Source: Cytophagaceae bacterium UBA6715
GTDB lineage: Bacteria > Bacteroidota > Bacteroidia > Cytophagales > Spirosomataceae
Direction of reading: 5' to 3'
Assembly: GCA_002454335.1 (NCBI GenBank)
Contig: DKIP01000019.1
Location: 35,819 to 44,475, forward strand
Length of the DNA stretch: 8,657 nt
Every line of letters begins with the position of its first letter. The stretch's first letter is position 1. The position numbers and the translations under genes were made by a program. A model generated the notes under the pieces. It worked only from the letters and a program-made list of their open reading frames with translations, did no database searches and was not told where the DNA came from. This document shows, piece by piece, positions 1 to 5,414 of this stretch.

Positions 1-87
1 TTCGAAAATTTGATTCTCTCTCCAGAAATTTAGTACCTCGTCCGCTACAGCAGCATAATCTAAATTTTTGTATTCCTTAAAGGCCAC
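1..87 (-). CDS. ileS: Isoleucyl-tRNA synthetase, N-terminal fragment
   Basis: The complementary strand reads leftwards off the window edge for 29 codons. It gives a sequence close to the start of bacterial isoleucyl-tRNA synthetases, including AFKEYKNLD and then VADEVLNFWRENQIFE. The enzyme charges tRNA-Ile in the cytoplasm. The reading frame has no ATG between its upstream TAA stop (near 147) and the recognisable N-terminus. I therefore placed the start at the GTG at 87, just before AFKEY; longer versions from an ATT or ATA codon cannot be excluded. A TATTTTTG -7 element lies about 40 bases upstream. The catalytic HIGH and KMSKS motifs are outside the window, so the assignment rests on N-terminal similarity recalled from the family. 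ValS or LeuS are less likely given the KEYK...EVLxFWxxNxIFE pattern. Confidence 0.75.
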   Translation of the reverse strand, partial: MAFKEYKNLDYAAVADEVLNFWRENQIFE

Positions 88-127
88 AGTCTTGTTGTTT
101 TTTATGAAATAATCGGCAAAATTGAAG

Positions 128-135
128 CAAAAATA
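128..135 (-). promoter_or_regulatory. Putative -7 promoter element of ileS
   Basis: The minus strand carries TATTTTTG, an exact match to the Bacteroidota -7 consensus TAnnTTTG, about 40 bases before the proposed GTG start of ileS. The nearest TTTG upstream (164-161) would leave a 25-base spacer, longer than usual, so the -33 element is uncertain. Confidence 0.4.
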
Positions 136-167
136 AGAAAAAATACCGAAAAATTAAGGCCAAAGCC

Positions 168-785
168 ATGAACAAATCTCGCCTCCGACAGCTCGCTCTT
201 GCCAGACGCCAACATGTGTCCGAGCGAATTTTTGCTTTGTTGAATGAAGGGCTCCAACAAGAATTCATGGATTTCATCACAAGCTTTCAAAAGCCCCGAG
301 TAATCATGAGCTTTCAGCCCATTGTAGCGCGCAAGGAAGTTGAGATGGAGGCCATTCATCATACTTTATGGTCGTTAGGTCACCAACTCTGTTTTCCGCG
401 CGTTGAAGGTGAAGATTCGATGTTGGCTTACATCATGCACAAAAAGGACACTTTTATTACATCAGACTGGGGAATTCAGGAACCCAATCCGCTAACAAAT
501 GCAAGAACACCTTCAGAAGCGATTGACCTCATGATAATTCCTTTGCTAGCTTTTGATGCGCATGGCAACCGCGTAGGTTATGGCAAAGGATATTACGATC
601 GTTTTTTAATGGATTGTCGGCCCGACGCGCTGAAAATTGGCGTTTGTTTGGATGAGGCCGTGCAACACATTGATGATGTAGAGGCGCATGACATTCCACT
701 AGACCTTTGCATTACGCCTACGGGCATCCATCTTTTTGATGGATTTTATCAAAAAAATCCTTTTGATTCAGAATATAAGCCCTAA
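168..785 (+). CDS. 5-formyltetrahydrofolate cyclo-ligase
   Basis: This 205-residue cytoplasmic protein belongs to the 5-formyltetrahydrofolate cyclo-ligase (5,10-methenyltetrahydrofolate synthetase, YgfA) family. The family uses ATP to convert 5-formyl-THF to 5,10-methenyl-THF and so returns the storage folate to one-carbon metabolism. The hallmark GYGKGYYDRF lies at residues 137-146. It is preceded by the conserved hydrophobic strand and acidic segment (IDLMIIPLLAFD, 119-130) and by WGIQEP (101-106). An N-terminal basic segment with LARRQ (11-15) and a C-terminal HDIPLD (174-179) also fit. Length is normal for the family. The ATG at 168 leaves about 80 bases to the divergent ileS start; I saw no TAnnTTTG element on this strand in that gap. 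In Escherichia coli the gene sits by 6S RNA, but no such RNA was recognised here. Confidence 0.93.
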   Translation: MNKSRLRQLALARRQHVSERIFALLNEGLQQEFMDFITSFQKPRVIMSFQPIVARKEVEMEAIHHTLWSLGHQLCFPRVEGEDSMLAYIMHKKDTFITSDWGIQEPNPLTNARTPSEAIDLMIIPLLAFDAHGNRVGYGKGYYDRFLMDCRPDALKIGVCLDEAVQHIDDVEAHDIPLDLCITPTGIHLFDGFYQKNPFDSEYKP

Positions 786-790
786 TTTTG
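762..790 (+). promoter_or_regulatory. Bacteroidota-type promoter for the 815 gene
   Basis: TTTG at 762-765 and TAATTTTG at 783-790 match the -33 (TTTG) and -7 (TAnnTTTG) elements with a 17-base spacer. The -7 box contains the TAA stop codon of the upstream cyclo-ligase gene. Transcription would start near 796, about 20 bases before the GTG at 815, which supports that start codon over the TTG at 788 that lies inside the box. Confidence 0.55.
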
Positions 791-814
791 CAGGCTAATA
801 AATCCTTTTGCTTT

Positions 815-1321
815 GTGAAAATCAGGCAATTACTCTTGATGGTATTCTGTTGTGCATCCATTACCTTGATGGGCCAGCAAGCCACTCGTGAGTCCTTGTT
901 TCCGATTGAACAAATCCAACAAGGATTTACGAATAAGTTTGTGTACAAGCGGCAGGTGATTGAAAACCCTTTGGCACTTCAGATTCCCTTGTTGGAAGCG
1001 AAAGATCCTGAAGTAAGTTTGGAATTCAATACCTTTAAACGCCAGCGAAAACTGATGACCTGGATTTCTAGTGCCGGTTTAGCTGTTTCGTTTTATTCGT
1101 TATTAAACCCAGGTCATGTGACCGACGGTTTTTATTTGTCGGCGATTGGAACTGCGGCATTGGTAAATGTTTATGTGGGATCTGTCAGTATGCGACACTT
1201 AAAACGTGCTTTAACAAAGTACAATAGCTTGGCAGGCGAAGAGCCTAAAATAAGCTTGGAATTAAAATCCCAGGGTGCACAGGGAGCATCATTGGCATTA
1301 AATTGGAAGTATAATTTTTAA
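815..1321 (+). CDS. Exported or membrane protein of unknown function
   Basis: I do not recognise this 168-residue protein. From the GTG at 815 it begins KIRQLLLMVFCCASITLMG followed by QQATR. This is a convincing signal peptide: two basic residues, a hydrophobic core, and probable cleavage near residues 20-21. The frame is also open from a TTG at 788, but that codon overlaps a promoter box and would put nine extra residues before the signal. After a polar region rich in Glu and Gln, residues 82-98 and 106-125 are hydrophobic and could be two membrane helices (ISSAGLAVSFYSLL; YLSAIGTAALVNVYVGSV). The C-terminus alternates polar and hydrophobic residues and ends in ALNWKYNF with a terminal Phe, as in many outer-membrane strands, but the protein is too short for a large barrel. 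It lies between the cyclo-ligase gene and asd (11-base gap), so it may be cotranscribed with asd. Confidence 0.7.
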   Translation: MKIRQLLLMVFCCASITLMGQQATRESLFPIEQIQQGFTNKFVYKRQVIENPLALQIPLLEAKDPEVSLEFNTFKRQRKLMTWISSAGLAVSFYSLLNPGHVTDGFYLSAIGTAALVNVYVGSVSMRHLKRALTKYNSLAGEEPKISLELKSQGAQGASLALNWKYNF

Positions 1322-1332
1322 TTGATATAAAC

Positions 1333-2325
1333 ATGAAAGTTGCTGTTGTAGGCGCCACAGGATTAGTTGGCGGCGAAATCTTGAAAGTATTAGCGGAAAG
1401 AAATTTTCCTGTCACGGAAATTATCCCGGTAGCGTCTGAGCGCTCAATCGGTAAAAAGATTGCTTTCAAAGGAAAGGAATTTGAAGTGGTAGGCTATGAA
1501 ACAGCAATCTCGATGAAACCAAACGTGGCGATTTTCTCTGCAGGTGGTGGCACTTCGCTAGAAATGGCACCTAAATTTGCAGCAGCTGGCATCACCGTAG
1601 TTGATAATTCATCAGCATGGCGCATGGACCCTACTAAAAAATTAGTTGTTCCTGAAATCAATGCAAGCACATTGACCCCAGAGGATAAAATCATTGCAAA
1701 TCCAAACTGCTCTACCATCCAAATGGTGGTTGTCATGAATCCATTGCACAAGAAATACAAAATCAAGCGTGTGGTTGTTTCTACGTATCAGTCGGTGACT
1801 GGAACAGGGAAAGCCGCAGTTGACCAATTGTTCGACGAGCGTGCAGGAAAAACAGATTACAACAAAGTTTATCCACATAAAATTGACTTAAATGTATTGC
1901 CTCACATCGATGTGTTCTTGGAAAATGGCTATACGAAAGAAGAGATGAAGATGATCTTGGAAACGAAAAAGATCATGATGGATGATTCGATTCAGGTGAC
2001 TGCGACAACGGTTCGTATTCCAACGATTGGTGGGCACTCGGAATCTGTGAACATTGAATTCGAAAATGATTTCGATTTAGCAGAGGTTCGTGCCATTTTG
2101 GAAAAAGAAGAAGGTATCATCGTACAAGACGATCCAAAAAACTTTGTTTATCCGATGCCTATCACGGCACATGGAAAAGATGAAGTATTCGTGGGACGTA
2201 TTCGTCGGGATGAGACCCAAAAGAATACCTTGAACTTGTGGATTGTCGCGGACAACTTGCGTAAAGGGGCCGCAACGAATGCAGTCCAAATTGCGGAATA
2301 CCTCGCGGCTCACAACTTAATTTAA
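1333..2325 (+). CDS. asd: Aspartate-semialdehyde dehydrogenase
   Basis: This 330-residue enzyme reduces L-aspartyl-4-phosphate to L-aspartate 4-semialdehyde with NADPH. That step is the branch point to diaminopimelate/lysine, threonine and methionine. The N-terminal Rossmann fold carries the GATGLVG nucleotide-binding loop at residues 7-13. The catalytic cysteine is Cys126 in NPNCSTIQM, and the catalytic histidine is His235 in RIPTIGGHSES. Other family motifs are SSAWRMDP (93-100, with the phosphate-contacting Arg), SVTGTGK (154-160) and RKGAATNAVQIAEYL near the end. Length and motifs fit the bacterial Asd/Usg-1 family without gaps. The ATG start gives the canonical MKVAVVGATG. The gene begins 11 bases after the preceding membrane-protein gene and is followed at once by a strong intrinsic terminator. 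Confidence 0.97.
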   Translation: MKVAVVGATGLVGGEILKVLAERNFPVTEIIPVASERSIGKKIAFKGKEFEVVGYETAISMKPNVAIFSAGGGTSLEMAPKFAAAGITVVDNSSAWRMDPTKKLVVPEINASTLTPEDKIIANPNCSTIQMVVVMNPLHKKYKIKRVVVSTYQSVTGTGKAAVDQLFDERAGKTDYNKVYPHKIDLNVLPHIDVFLENGYTKEEMKMILETKKIMMDDSIQVTATTVRIPTIGGHSESVNIEFENDFDLAEVRAILEKEEGIIVQDDPKNFVYPMPITAHGKDEVFVGRIRRDETQKNTLNLWIVADNLRKGAATNAVQIAEYLAAHNLI

Positions 2326-2329
2326 TGAG

Positions 2330-2356
2330 AAGGCCGGTAATACCGGCCTTTTTTTT
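2330..2356 (+). terminator. Intrinsic terminator after asd
   Basis: A perfect 9-bp stem (AAGGCCGGT at 2330-2338 and ACCGGCCTT at 2342-2350) encloses a 3-base AAT loop. It is followed by an unbroken run of Ts to 2356. It starts four bases after the asd stop codon and has the classic layout of a Rho-independent terminator. It ends only three bases before the pdxJ ATG. Confidence 0.92.
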
Positions 2357-2359
2357 GCC

Positions 2360-3076
2360 ATGACAAGACTTAGTGTAAATATCAACAAAATTGCCACCTT
2401 ACGTAATTCACGTGGGGGAAATAATCCTGATGTCATTCAGGTAGCATTGGATTGCGAGCGTTTCGGGGCGGAAGGAATTACGGTTCATCCGAGACCCGAT
2501 GAGCGACATATCCGTTATGCTGATGTACGAGCGCTGAAGGAAGTTGTGACGACAGAATTCAACATTGAAGGAAACCCGATGGAACCATCATTTATCGAAT
2601 TGGTGATGGAAGTACGCCCAGAACAGGTAACCTTGGTTCCTGATGCGCTAGGTCAAATCACCTCGAATCACGGTTGGGACACCATTCAACACCAAGGATT
2701 ATTGCAGGCTATTATCGCACAATTCAAAGAAGCTGGCATTCGTACCTCCATCTTCGTCGATCCAGTGCTAGAGATGGTGGAAGCAGCTGCAACAACGGGG
2801 ACGGATCGTATTGAATTATATACGGAGCCCTATGCGGAACAGTTTTTCGAAAATCCAACGCAGGCCGTGTCGGCTTATCGCAAAGCAGCTTTTCGTGCTA
2901 GCCAGCTTGGTTTAGGCATGAATGCGGGACATGATTTGAGCTTGGAAAATTTGGCATTCTTTAAGGCGAATGTTGTCCCCTTAGATGAAGTGTCGATTGG
3001 GCATGCCTTGATTTGTGATGCTTTGTATTACGGCTTGGAGAATACTATCCAGTTATACAAAAGGGCCTTATTATAA
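2360..3076 (+). CDS. pdxJ: Pyridoxine 5'-phosphate synthase
   Basis: This 238-residue TIM-barrel enzyme condenses 3-amino-1-hydroxyacetone 1-phosphate with 1-deoxy-D-xylulose 5-phosphate to form pyridoxine 5'-phosphate, the last ring-forming step of DXP-dependent vitamin B6 synthesis. The N-terminus LSVNINKIATLRNSRGG, then VHPRPDERHIR (His43, His50), NIEGNP (Glu70), TSNHGWD (101-107) and NAGHDLSLENL (His191) are family hallmarks, as is DEVSIGHALICDAL (209-222). His43, Glu70 and His191 correspond to the known catalytic residues of the family. The ATG at 2360 gives the usual family N-terminus, yet it lies three bases after the T-run of the asd terminator. That leaves no room for an independent promoter or ribosome-binding site downstream of the hairpin. 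Expression therefore depends on readthrough or on a promoter inside asd. The last codons form one arm of the next terminator. Confidence 0.97.
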   Translation: MTRLSVNINKIATLRNSRGGNNPDVIQVALDCERFGAEGITVHPRPDERHIRYADVRALKEVVTTEFNIEGNPMEPSFIELVMEVRPEQVTLVPDALGQITSNHGWDTIQHQGLLQAIIAQFKEAGIRTSIFVDPVLEMVEAAATTGTDRIELYTEPYAEQFFENPTQAVSAYRKAAFRASQLGLGMNAGHDLSLENLAFFKANVVPLDEVSIGHALICDALYYGLENTIQLYKRALL

Positions 3077-3086
3077 AGGCCCTTTT
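3059..3086. terminator. Bidirectional terminator between convergent genes
   Basis: A perfect 11-bp stem (AAAAGGGCCTT at 3059-3069 and its complement at 3076-3086) has a 6-base loop. Because A-runs flank the GC core, both strands show a hairpin followed by a short T-run. It can stop the rightward pdxJ transcript and the leftward transcript of the gene ending at 3095. The left arm and loop encode the final pdxJ residues and hold most of its stop codon (3074-3076). Confidence 0.85.
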
Positions 3087-3094
3087 GATTTACA

Positions 3095-3697
3095 TTATTC
3101 GCGATCGCCAGTTAGAACAACTTGGCCACCAGCGACAGATAGTTTGATCGATGCCACTTTACCCGCGGCACGAGAAAAAATCACATCAGCATCATATCCT
3201 TGAATCGTTGCAGAAAAAGTATCCTTTTCATTGCTAGGCTTCAAAACAGCTCCCTCAGTAGGATTTGCATCCGAACTAAGCGCTAACTGGCCATCTTTCA
3301 TCGCAATGATGATTTTCTTCACATATTCATTGTCGGCCATTTTAAATGAGGCAACATAATCACCCAAGGTAGCCCCTTCTTTTTGACCCGTTAATACTTG
3401 GCCTTGCGCTTCGATTTTCACGCCTTTTACGGCTCCGGCCTCACGTGTAAAAACTACAGTTCCACCCATGCTTTCCAAGGCAAATTCATCCGCGTTTTTC
3501 CCAGGAGCTAATTCGGTATCGGGAAAACCTTCGGCTGCCATAATCACTTTGCTGTCTTTAACAGATATTGTAATTGACTTTACATACGGATTTTCAGACA
3601 ATTTGAACGTTCCTGCGTAATCAGCAGGATTGGATTGTGCAAGCAATTGAACAGCAGAAACGCAGATAACAAATGCTAAGGAGAATAATTTTTTCAT
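3095..3697 (-). CDS. Secreted protein with two DUF3471-like domains
   Basis: From the ATG at 3697 this is a 200-residue protein with a clear signal peptide (MKKLFSLAFVICVSAVQLLA, cleavage before QSNP), so it is probably periplasmic or outer-membrane associated. The frame stays open upstream to 3766, but only the 3697 start places the signal at the N-terminus. The mature part is two copies of one domain of about 85 residues: roughly 25-106 (ADYAGTFKLSENPYVKSITI...) and 112-197 (GDYVASFKMADNEYVKKIII...). Both end with a hydrophobic, Gly-rich strand containing GQ and VLTG. The pattern DYxGxFKLxxNPYVKxIxI resembles the DUF3471 domain that follows beta-lactamase or peptidase domains in Bacteroidota, here without a catalytic domain. 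Its function is unknown; ligand binding is only a guess. A TAGCTTTG -7 box lies about 30 bases upstream. It is divergent from the sigma-factor gene. Confidence 0.8.
   Translation of the reverse strand: MKKLFSLAFVICVSAVQLLAQSNPADYAGTFKLSENPYVKSITISVKDSKVIMAAEGFPDTELAPGKNADEFALESMGGTVVFTREAGAVKGVKIEAQGQVLTGQKEGATLGDYVASFKMADNEYVKKIIIAMKDGQLALSSDANPTEGAVLKPSNEKDTFSATIQGYDADVIFSRAAGKVASIKLSVAGGQVVLTGDRE
3107..3364 (-). repeat. Second copy of the duplicated domain in the secreted protein
   Basis: Residues 112-197 of the protein encoded at 3697-3095 repeat the pattern of residues 25-106. The spacing of aromatic, Lys-rich and C-terminal GQxxLTG elements is shared, while the sequence has diverged. 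This indicates an old intragenic duplication rather than a recent copy. Confidence 0.7.
3380..3625 (-). repeat. First copy of the duplicated domain in the secreted protein
   Basis: Residues 25-106 of the secreted protein. They align with the second copy through ADYAGTFKLSENPYVK versus GDYVASFKMADNEYVK, and through GQVLTG versus GQVVLTG at the ends. Confidence 0.7.
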
Positions 3698-3723
3698 AAG
3701 GAATAATTCGTTTAAAGATGTAA

Positions 3724-3731
3724 CAAAGCTA
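3724..3731 (-). promoter_or_regulatory. Putative -7 element of the secreted-protein gene
   Basis: The minus strand reads TAGCTTTG, an exact TAnnTTTG match, 26 bases before the ATG at 3697. No TTTG was found at the usual 17-21 base distance upstream, so only the -7 half is supported. Confidence 0.45.
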
Positions 3732-3816
3732 CGCAATTTGACAAAGTCTCCTTGGATAAGTCCCAAAAAAGATGAAATATTTACTAAAATATTGTCACGC
3801 TATTAGGCCAAACGAT

Positions 3817-3846
3817 TTTGATTTAAAAAAGTTTTGGCTACATTTG
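3817..3846 (+). promoter_or_regulatory. Promoter of the sigma-factor gene
   Basis: TTTG at 3817-3820 and TACATTTG at 3839-3846 match both Bacteroidota promoter elements with an 18-base spacer, among the best-formed promoters in this window. Transcription would begin near 3852 and give an untranslated leader of nearly 90 bases before the ATG at 3941. It lies in the 243-base divergent gap between the secreted-protein gene and the sigma gene. Confidence 0.6.
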
Positions 3847-3892
3847 AAATGTCAACAAGACAAAATTCAATCAATTCGCCCAGTAAATCGAT

Positions 3893-3913
3893 AGGAGACA
3901 CAATATGAGATAA
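3893..3913 (+). other. SD-preceded two-codon minigene (ATG AGA TAA) in the sigma leader
   Basis: In the leader of the sigma gene, AGGAG at 3893-3897 lies seven bases before ATG AGA TAA at 3905-3913. A good Shine-Dalgarno sequence is unusual in this window, and here it precedes a start codon that is followed by one codon and a stop. It could occupy ribosomes or regulate the downstream gene, but it may be coincidence. Confidence 0.25.
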
Positions 3914-3940
3914 ACCTTTACGTTAACATTTTTGATTTTT

Positions 3941-4540
3941 ATGATTAAAATTCAGGTTAGCGATGCGGCTTTATTATCAGCGTACATCCAAGGGGACGAT
4001 AAAGCGTTTGAGACATTGGTCAAACGTAGTAAATCCAAAGTATATACAACTATTTACTTGATTGTTAAGGACCGCTACATTGCGGAAGACTTAATGCAAG
4101 AAGCATATATTAAGGCAATCGACGTGATTAAGTCGGGCCGATACAACGAAGAAGGGAAATTTTTACCTTGGATTCTGCGTATTTCGCACAACATGGCGAT
4201 TGATCATTTTCGGAAGGATAAACGTTATCCGACGATTGTATTGGAAGATGGCTCGAAGGTTTTCAACAGCTTTGATTTTGCGGAGGACTCGGTGGAGGAA
4301 ATGCAGATGAAGGCGGATCAAGTGGAGAACATTCGGGAAATGATAAAAAAATTACCTGATGAGCAACGTGAGGTATTGGTAATGCGGCATTATGAAGACT
4401 TGAGTTTTCAGGAAATTGCGGACCAAACCGGCGTTAGCATCAATACGGCCTTGGGAAGAATGCGTTATGCGCTCATCAACTTGAGGAAAATGCTAAACAA
4501 ACAAGAGATTGCCTATGACGCAAAGCTTTACCCCAAATGA
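3941..4540 (+). CDS. RNA polymerase sigma-70 family factor, ECF-like
   Basis: This 199-residue protein has only sigma regions 2 and 4, as in ECF-type sigma factors that direct RNA polymerase to a special promoter set. Region 2 spans about residues 22-92, with the core-binding segment AEDLMQEAYIKAI (48-60) and the -10 recognition segment PWILRISHNMAIDHFRK (76-92). A variable acidic linker (102-130) follows. Region 4 runs from about 133 to 187 (LPDEQREVLVMRHYEDLSF; helix-turn-helix around FQEIADQTGVSINTALGRMRYAL). The ATG at 3941 is preferred to the TTG at 3932, which adds only three residues and has no support. The gene has its own promoter with a long leader and overlaps the next small gene by 26 bases. 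The target promoters and the inducing signal are unknown. Confidence 0.92.
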   Translation: MIKIQVSDAALLSAYIQGDDKAFETLVKRSKSKVYTTIYLIVKDRYIAEDLMQEAYIKAIDVIKSGRYNEEGKFLPWILRISHNMAIDHFRKDKRYPTIVLEDGSKVFNSFDFAEDSVEEMQMKADQVENIREMIKKLPDEQREVLVMRHYEDLSFQEIADQTGVSINTALGRMRYALINLRKMLNKQEIAYDAKLYPK

Positions 4541-4727
4541 CCTAATTAAAAACTTGTACGAGCCTCAAACAGGTATCAACGAATTAACAAATGAAGGATT
4601 TCGCTCGGAGTTAGCGGCATTCCAACAGGTCCAAAACGCCTTAGACCAGGCTTACATTGCCCCGTCCGAAGCTGTGATTAATCGTATCTTGGATTATTCC
4701 AAACACAAAGAGTCGATTCAATCTTAA
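4515..4727 (+). CDS. Small protein overlapping the sigma gene, possible anti-sigma factor
   Basis: This is a 70-residue soluble protein beginning MTQSFTPNDLIKNLYEP. It has no signal peptide, membrane helix or Cys/His zinc motif. Predicted features are an N-terminal amphipathic stretch (NDLIKNLYE), a central helical segment (FRSELAAFQQVQNALDQA, 29-46) and a C-terminal PSEAVINRILDYS (50-62). The ATG at 4515 lies inside the end of the sigma gene in another frame, so the two are very probably translationally coupled. Small downstream partners of ECF sigma genes in Bacteroidota often show this pattern (LxxLYxE...LDxxxxxPSxxxxNRILxYS), as I recall it. Acting as a cytosolic anti-sigma or sigma modulator is therefore a reasonable inference from position and size, not something the sequence proves. 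A start two codons earlier (TTG 4509) is unlikely. Confidence 0.75.
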   Translation: MTQSFTPNDLIKNLYEPQTGINELTNEGFRSELAAFQQVQNALDQAYIAPSEAVINRILDYSKHKESIQS

Positions 4728-4766
4728 TCTTGAAATTGTTTCTTATTTTGCATCAAAATCCACGCG

Positions 4767-5414
4767 ATGCTAAAGAAGGAACGATTTCAAGCTTTTATTT
4801 CCCATTTCGAATCCTCATTTCCTGAGGCCGAAACGGAATTGCATTACAGCAATCCCTATGAATTGTTAGTGGCTGTCGTGTTATCTGCGCAATGCACCGA
4901 CAAGCGTATCAATCAAGTAACCCCTGCCCTATTCCAGCGTTTTCCTGATCCGCAAGCATTAGCTGACTCGAGCGTTGAAGAAATCTTCAGTTACATCCGT
5001 TCCGTTTCTTATCCCAATAATAAGGCAAAGCATCTCTTAGGATTGGGCCAAAGACTTGTTGATCAATTCGCCGGCGAAGTTCCTGAAACCCTGGAAGATT
5101 TGCAGACCATACCAGGCGTGGGTCGGAAAACGGCCAATGTCATCGCATCTGTCATATACAATCAGCCGGCCATGGCGGTGGACACGCACGTATTTCGAGT
5201 TTCCCGAAGATTAGGTCTTGTTCCACAAACTGCACGGACGCCCTTATTAGTCGAAAAAGCCTTAATTCGCCATCTCCCCAATGACATTATTCCACGTGCG
5301 CATCATTGGTTGATTTTGCACGGTCGCTACATTTGTTTAGCGAGAACTCCCAAATGCGAGGCGTGTTCGATTACCCATTTCTGTGCCTATTACGCTAAAA
5401 ATCAGGAAAAATGA
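4767..5414 (+). CDS. nth: Endonuclease III (DNA glycosylase/AP lyase)
   Basis: This 215-residue base-excision repair enzyme removes oxidised pyrimidines from DNA and cleaves the resulting abasic site. The helix-hairpin-helix is LQTIPGVGRKTANV (112-125), with catalytic Lys121. The catalytic Asp139 lies in AVDTHVFRV. The C-terminal [4Fe-4S] cluster ligands are Cys190, Cys197, Cys200 and Cys206 in the exact C-X6-C-X2-C-X5-C spacing of the Nth family. LSAQCTDKRIN (39-49) is also characteristic. Length is close to that of the E. coli enzyme and no element is missing. The gene begins 39 bases after the small sigma-associated gene, with a TTATTTTG sequence (4743-4750, one mismatch to TAnnTTTG) just upstream as a weak promoter candidate. 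Its stop overlaps the start of the transporter gene. Confidence 0.97.
   Translation: MLKKERFQAFISHFESSFPEAETELHYSNPYELLVAVVLSAQCTDKRINQVTPALFQRFPDPQALADSSVEEIFSYIRSVSYPNNKAKHLLGLGQRLVDQFAGEVPETLEDLQTIPGVGRKTANVIASVIYNQPAMAVDTHVFRVSRRLGLVPQTARTPLLVEKALIRHLPNDIIPRAHHWLILHGRYICLARTPKCEACSITHFCAYYAKNQEK

Noticed and set aside
788..814. TTG at 788 as start of the exported-protein gene
   Set aside because: The TTG is inside a TAATTTTG promoter box; starting at GTG 815 puts the signal peptide at the N-terminus.
1312..1319. TAATTTTT as a -7 box for asd
   Set aside because: It lacks the final G of TAnnTTTG and lies at the stop codon of the preceding gene with no convincing -33 element; cotranscription is as likely.
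3101..3108. GCGATCGC palindrome as a regulatory site or HIP1-like repeat
   Set aside because: It is a single occurrence inside the last codons of a coding sequence; no other copies were noticed in the window.
3698..3766. N-terminal extension of the duplicated-domain secreted protein
   Set aside because: It would bury the clear signal peptide 23 residues inside the protein, and the -7 promoter box lies within the extension.
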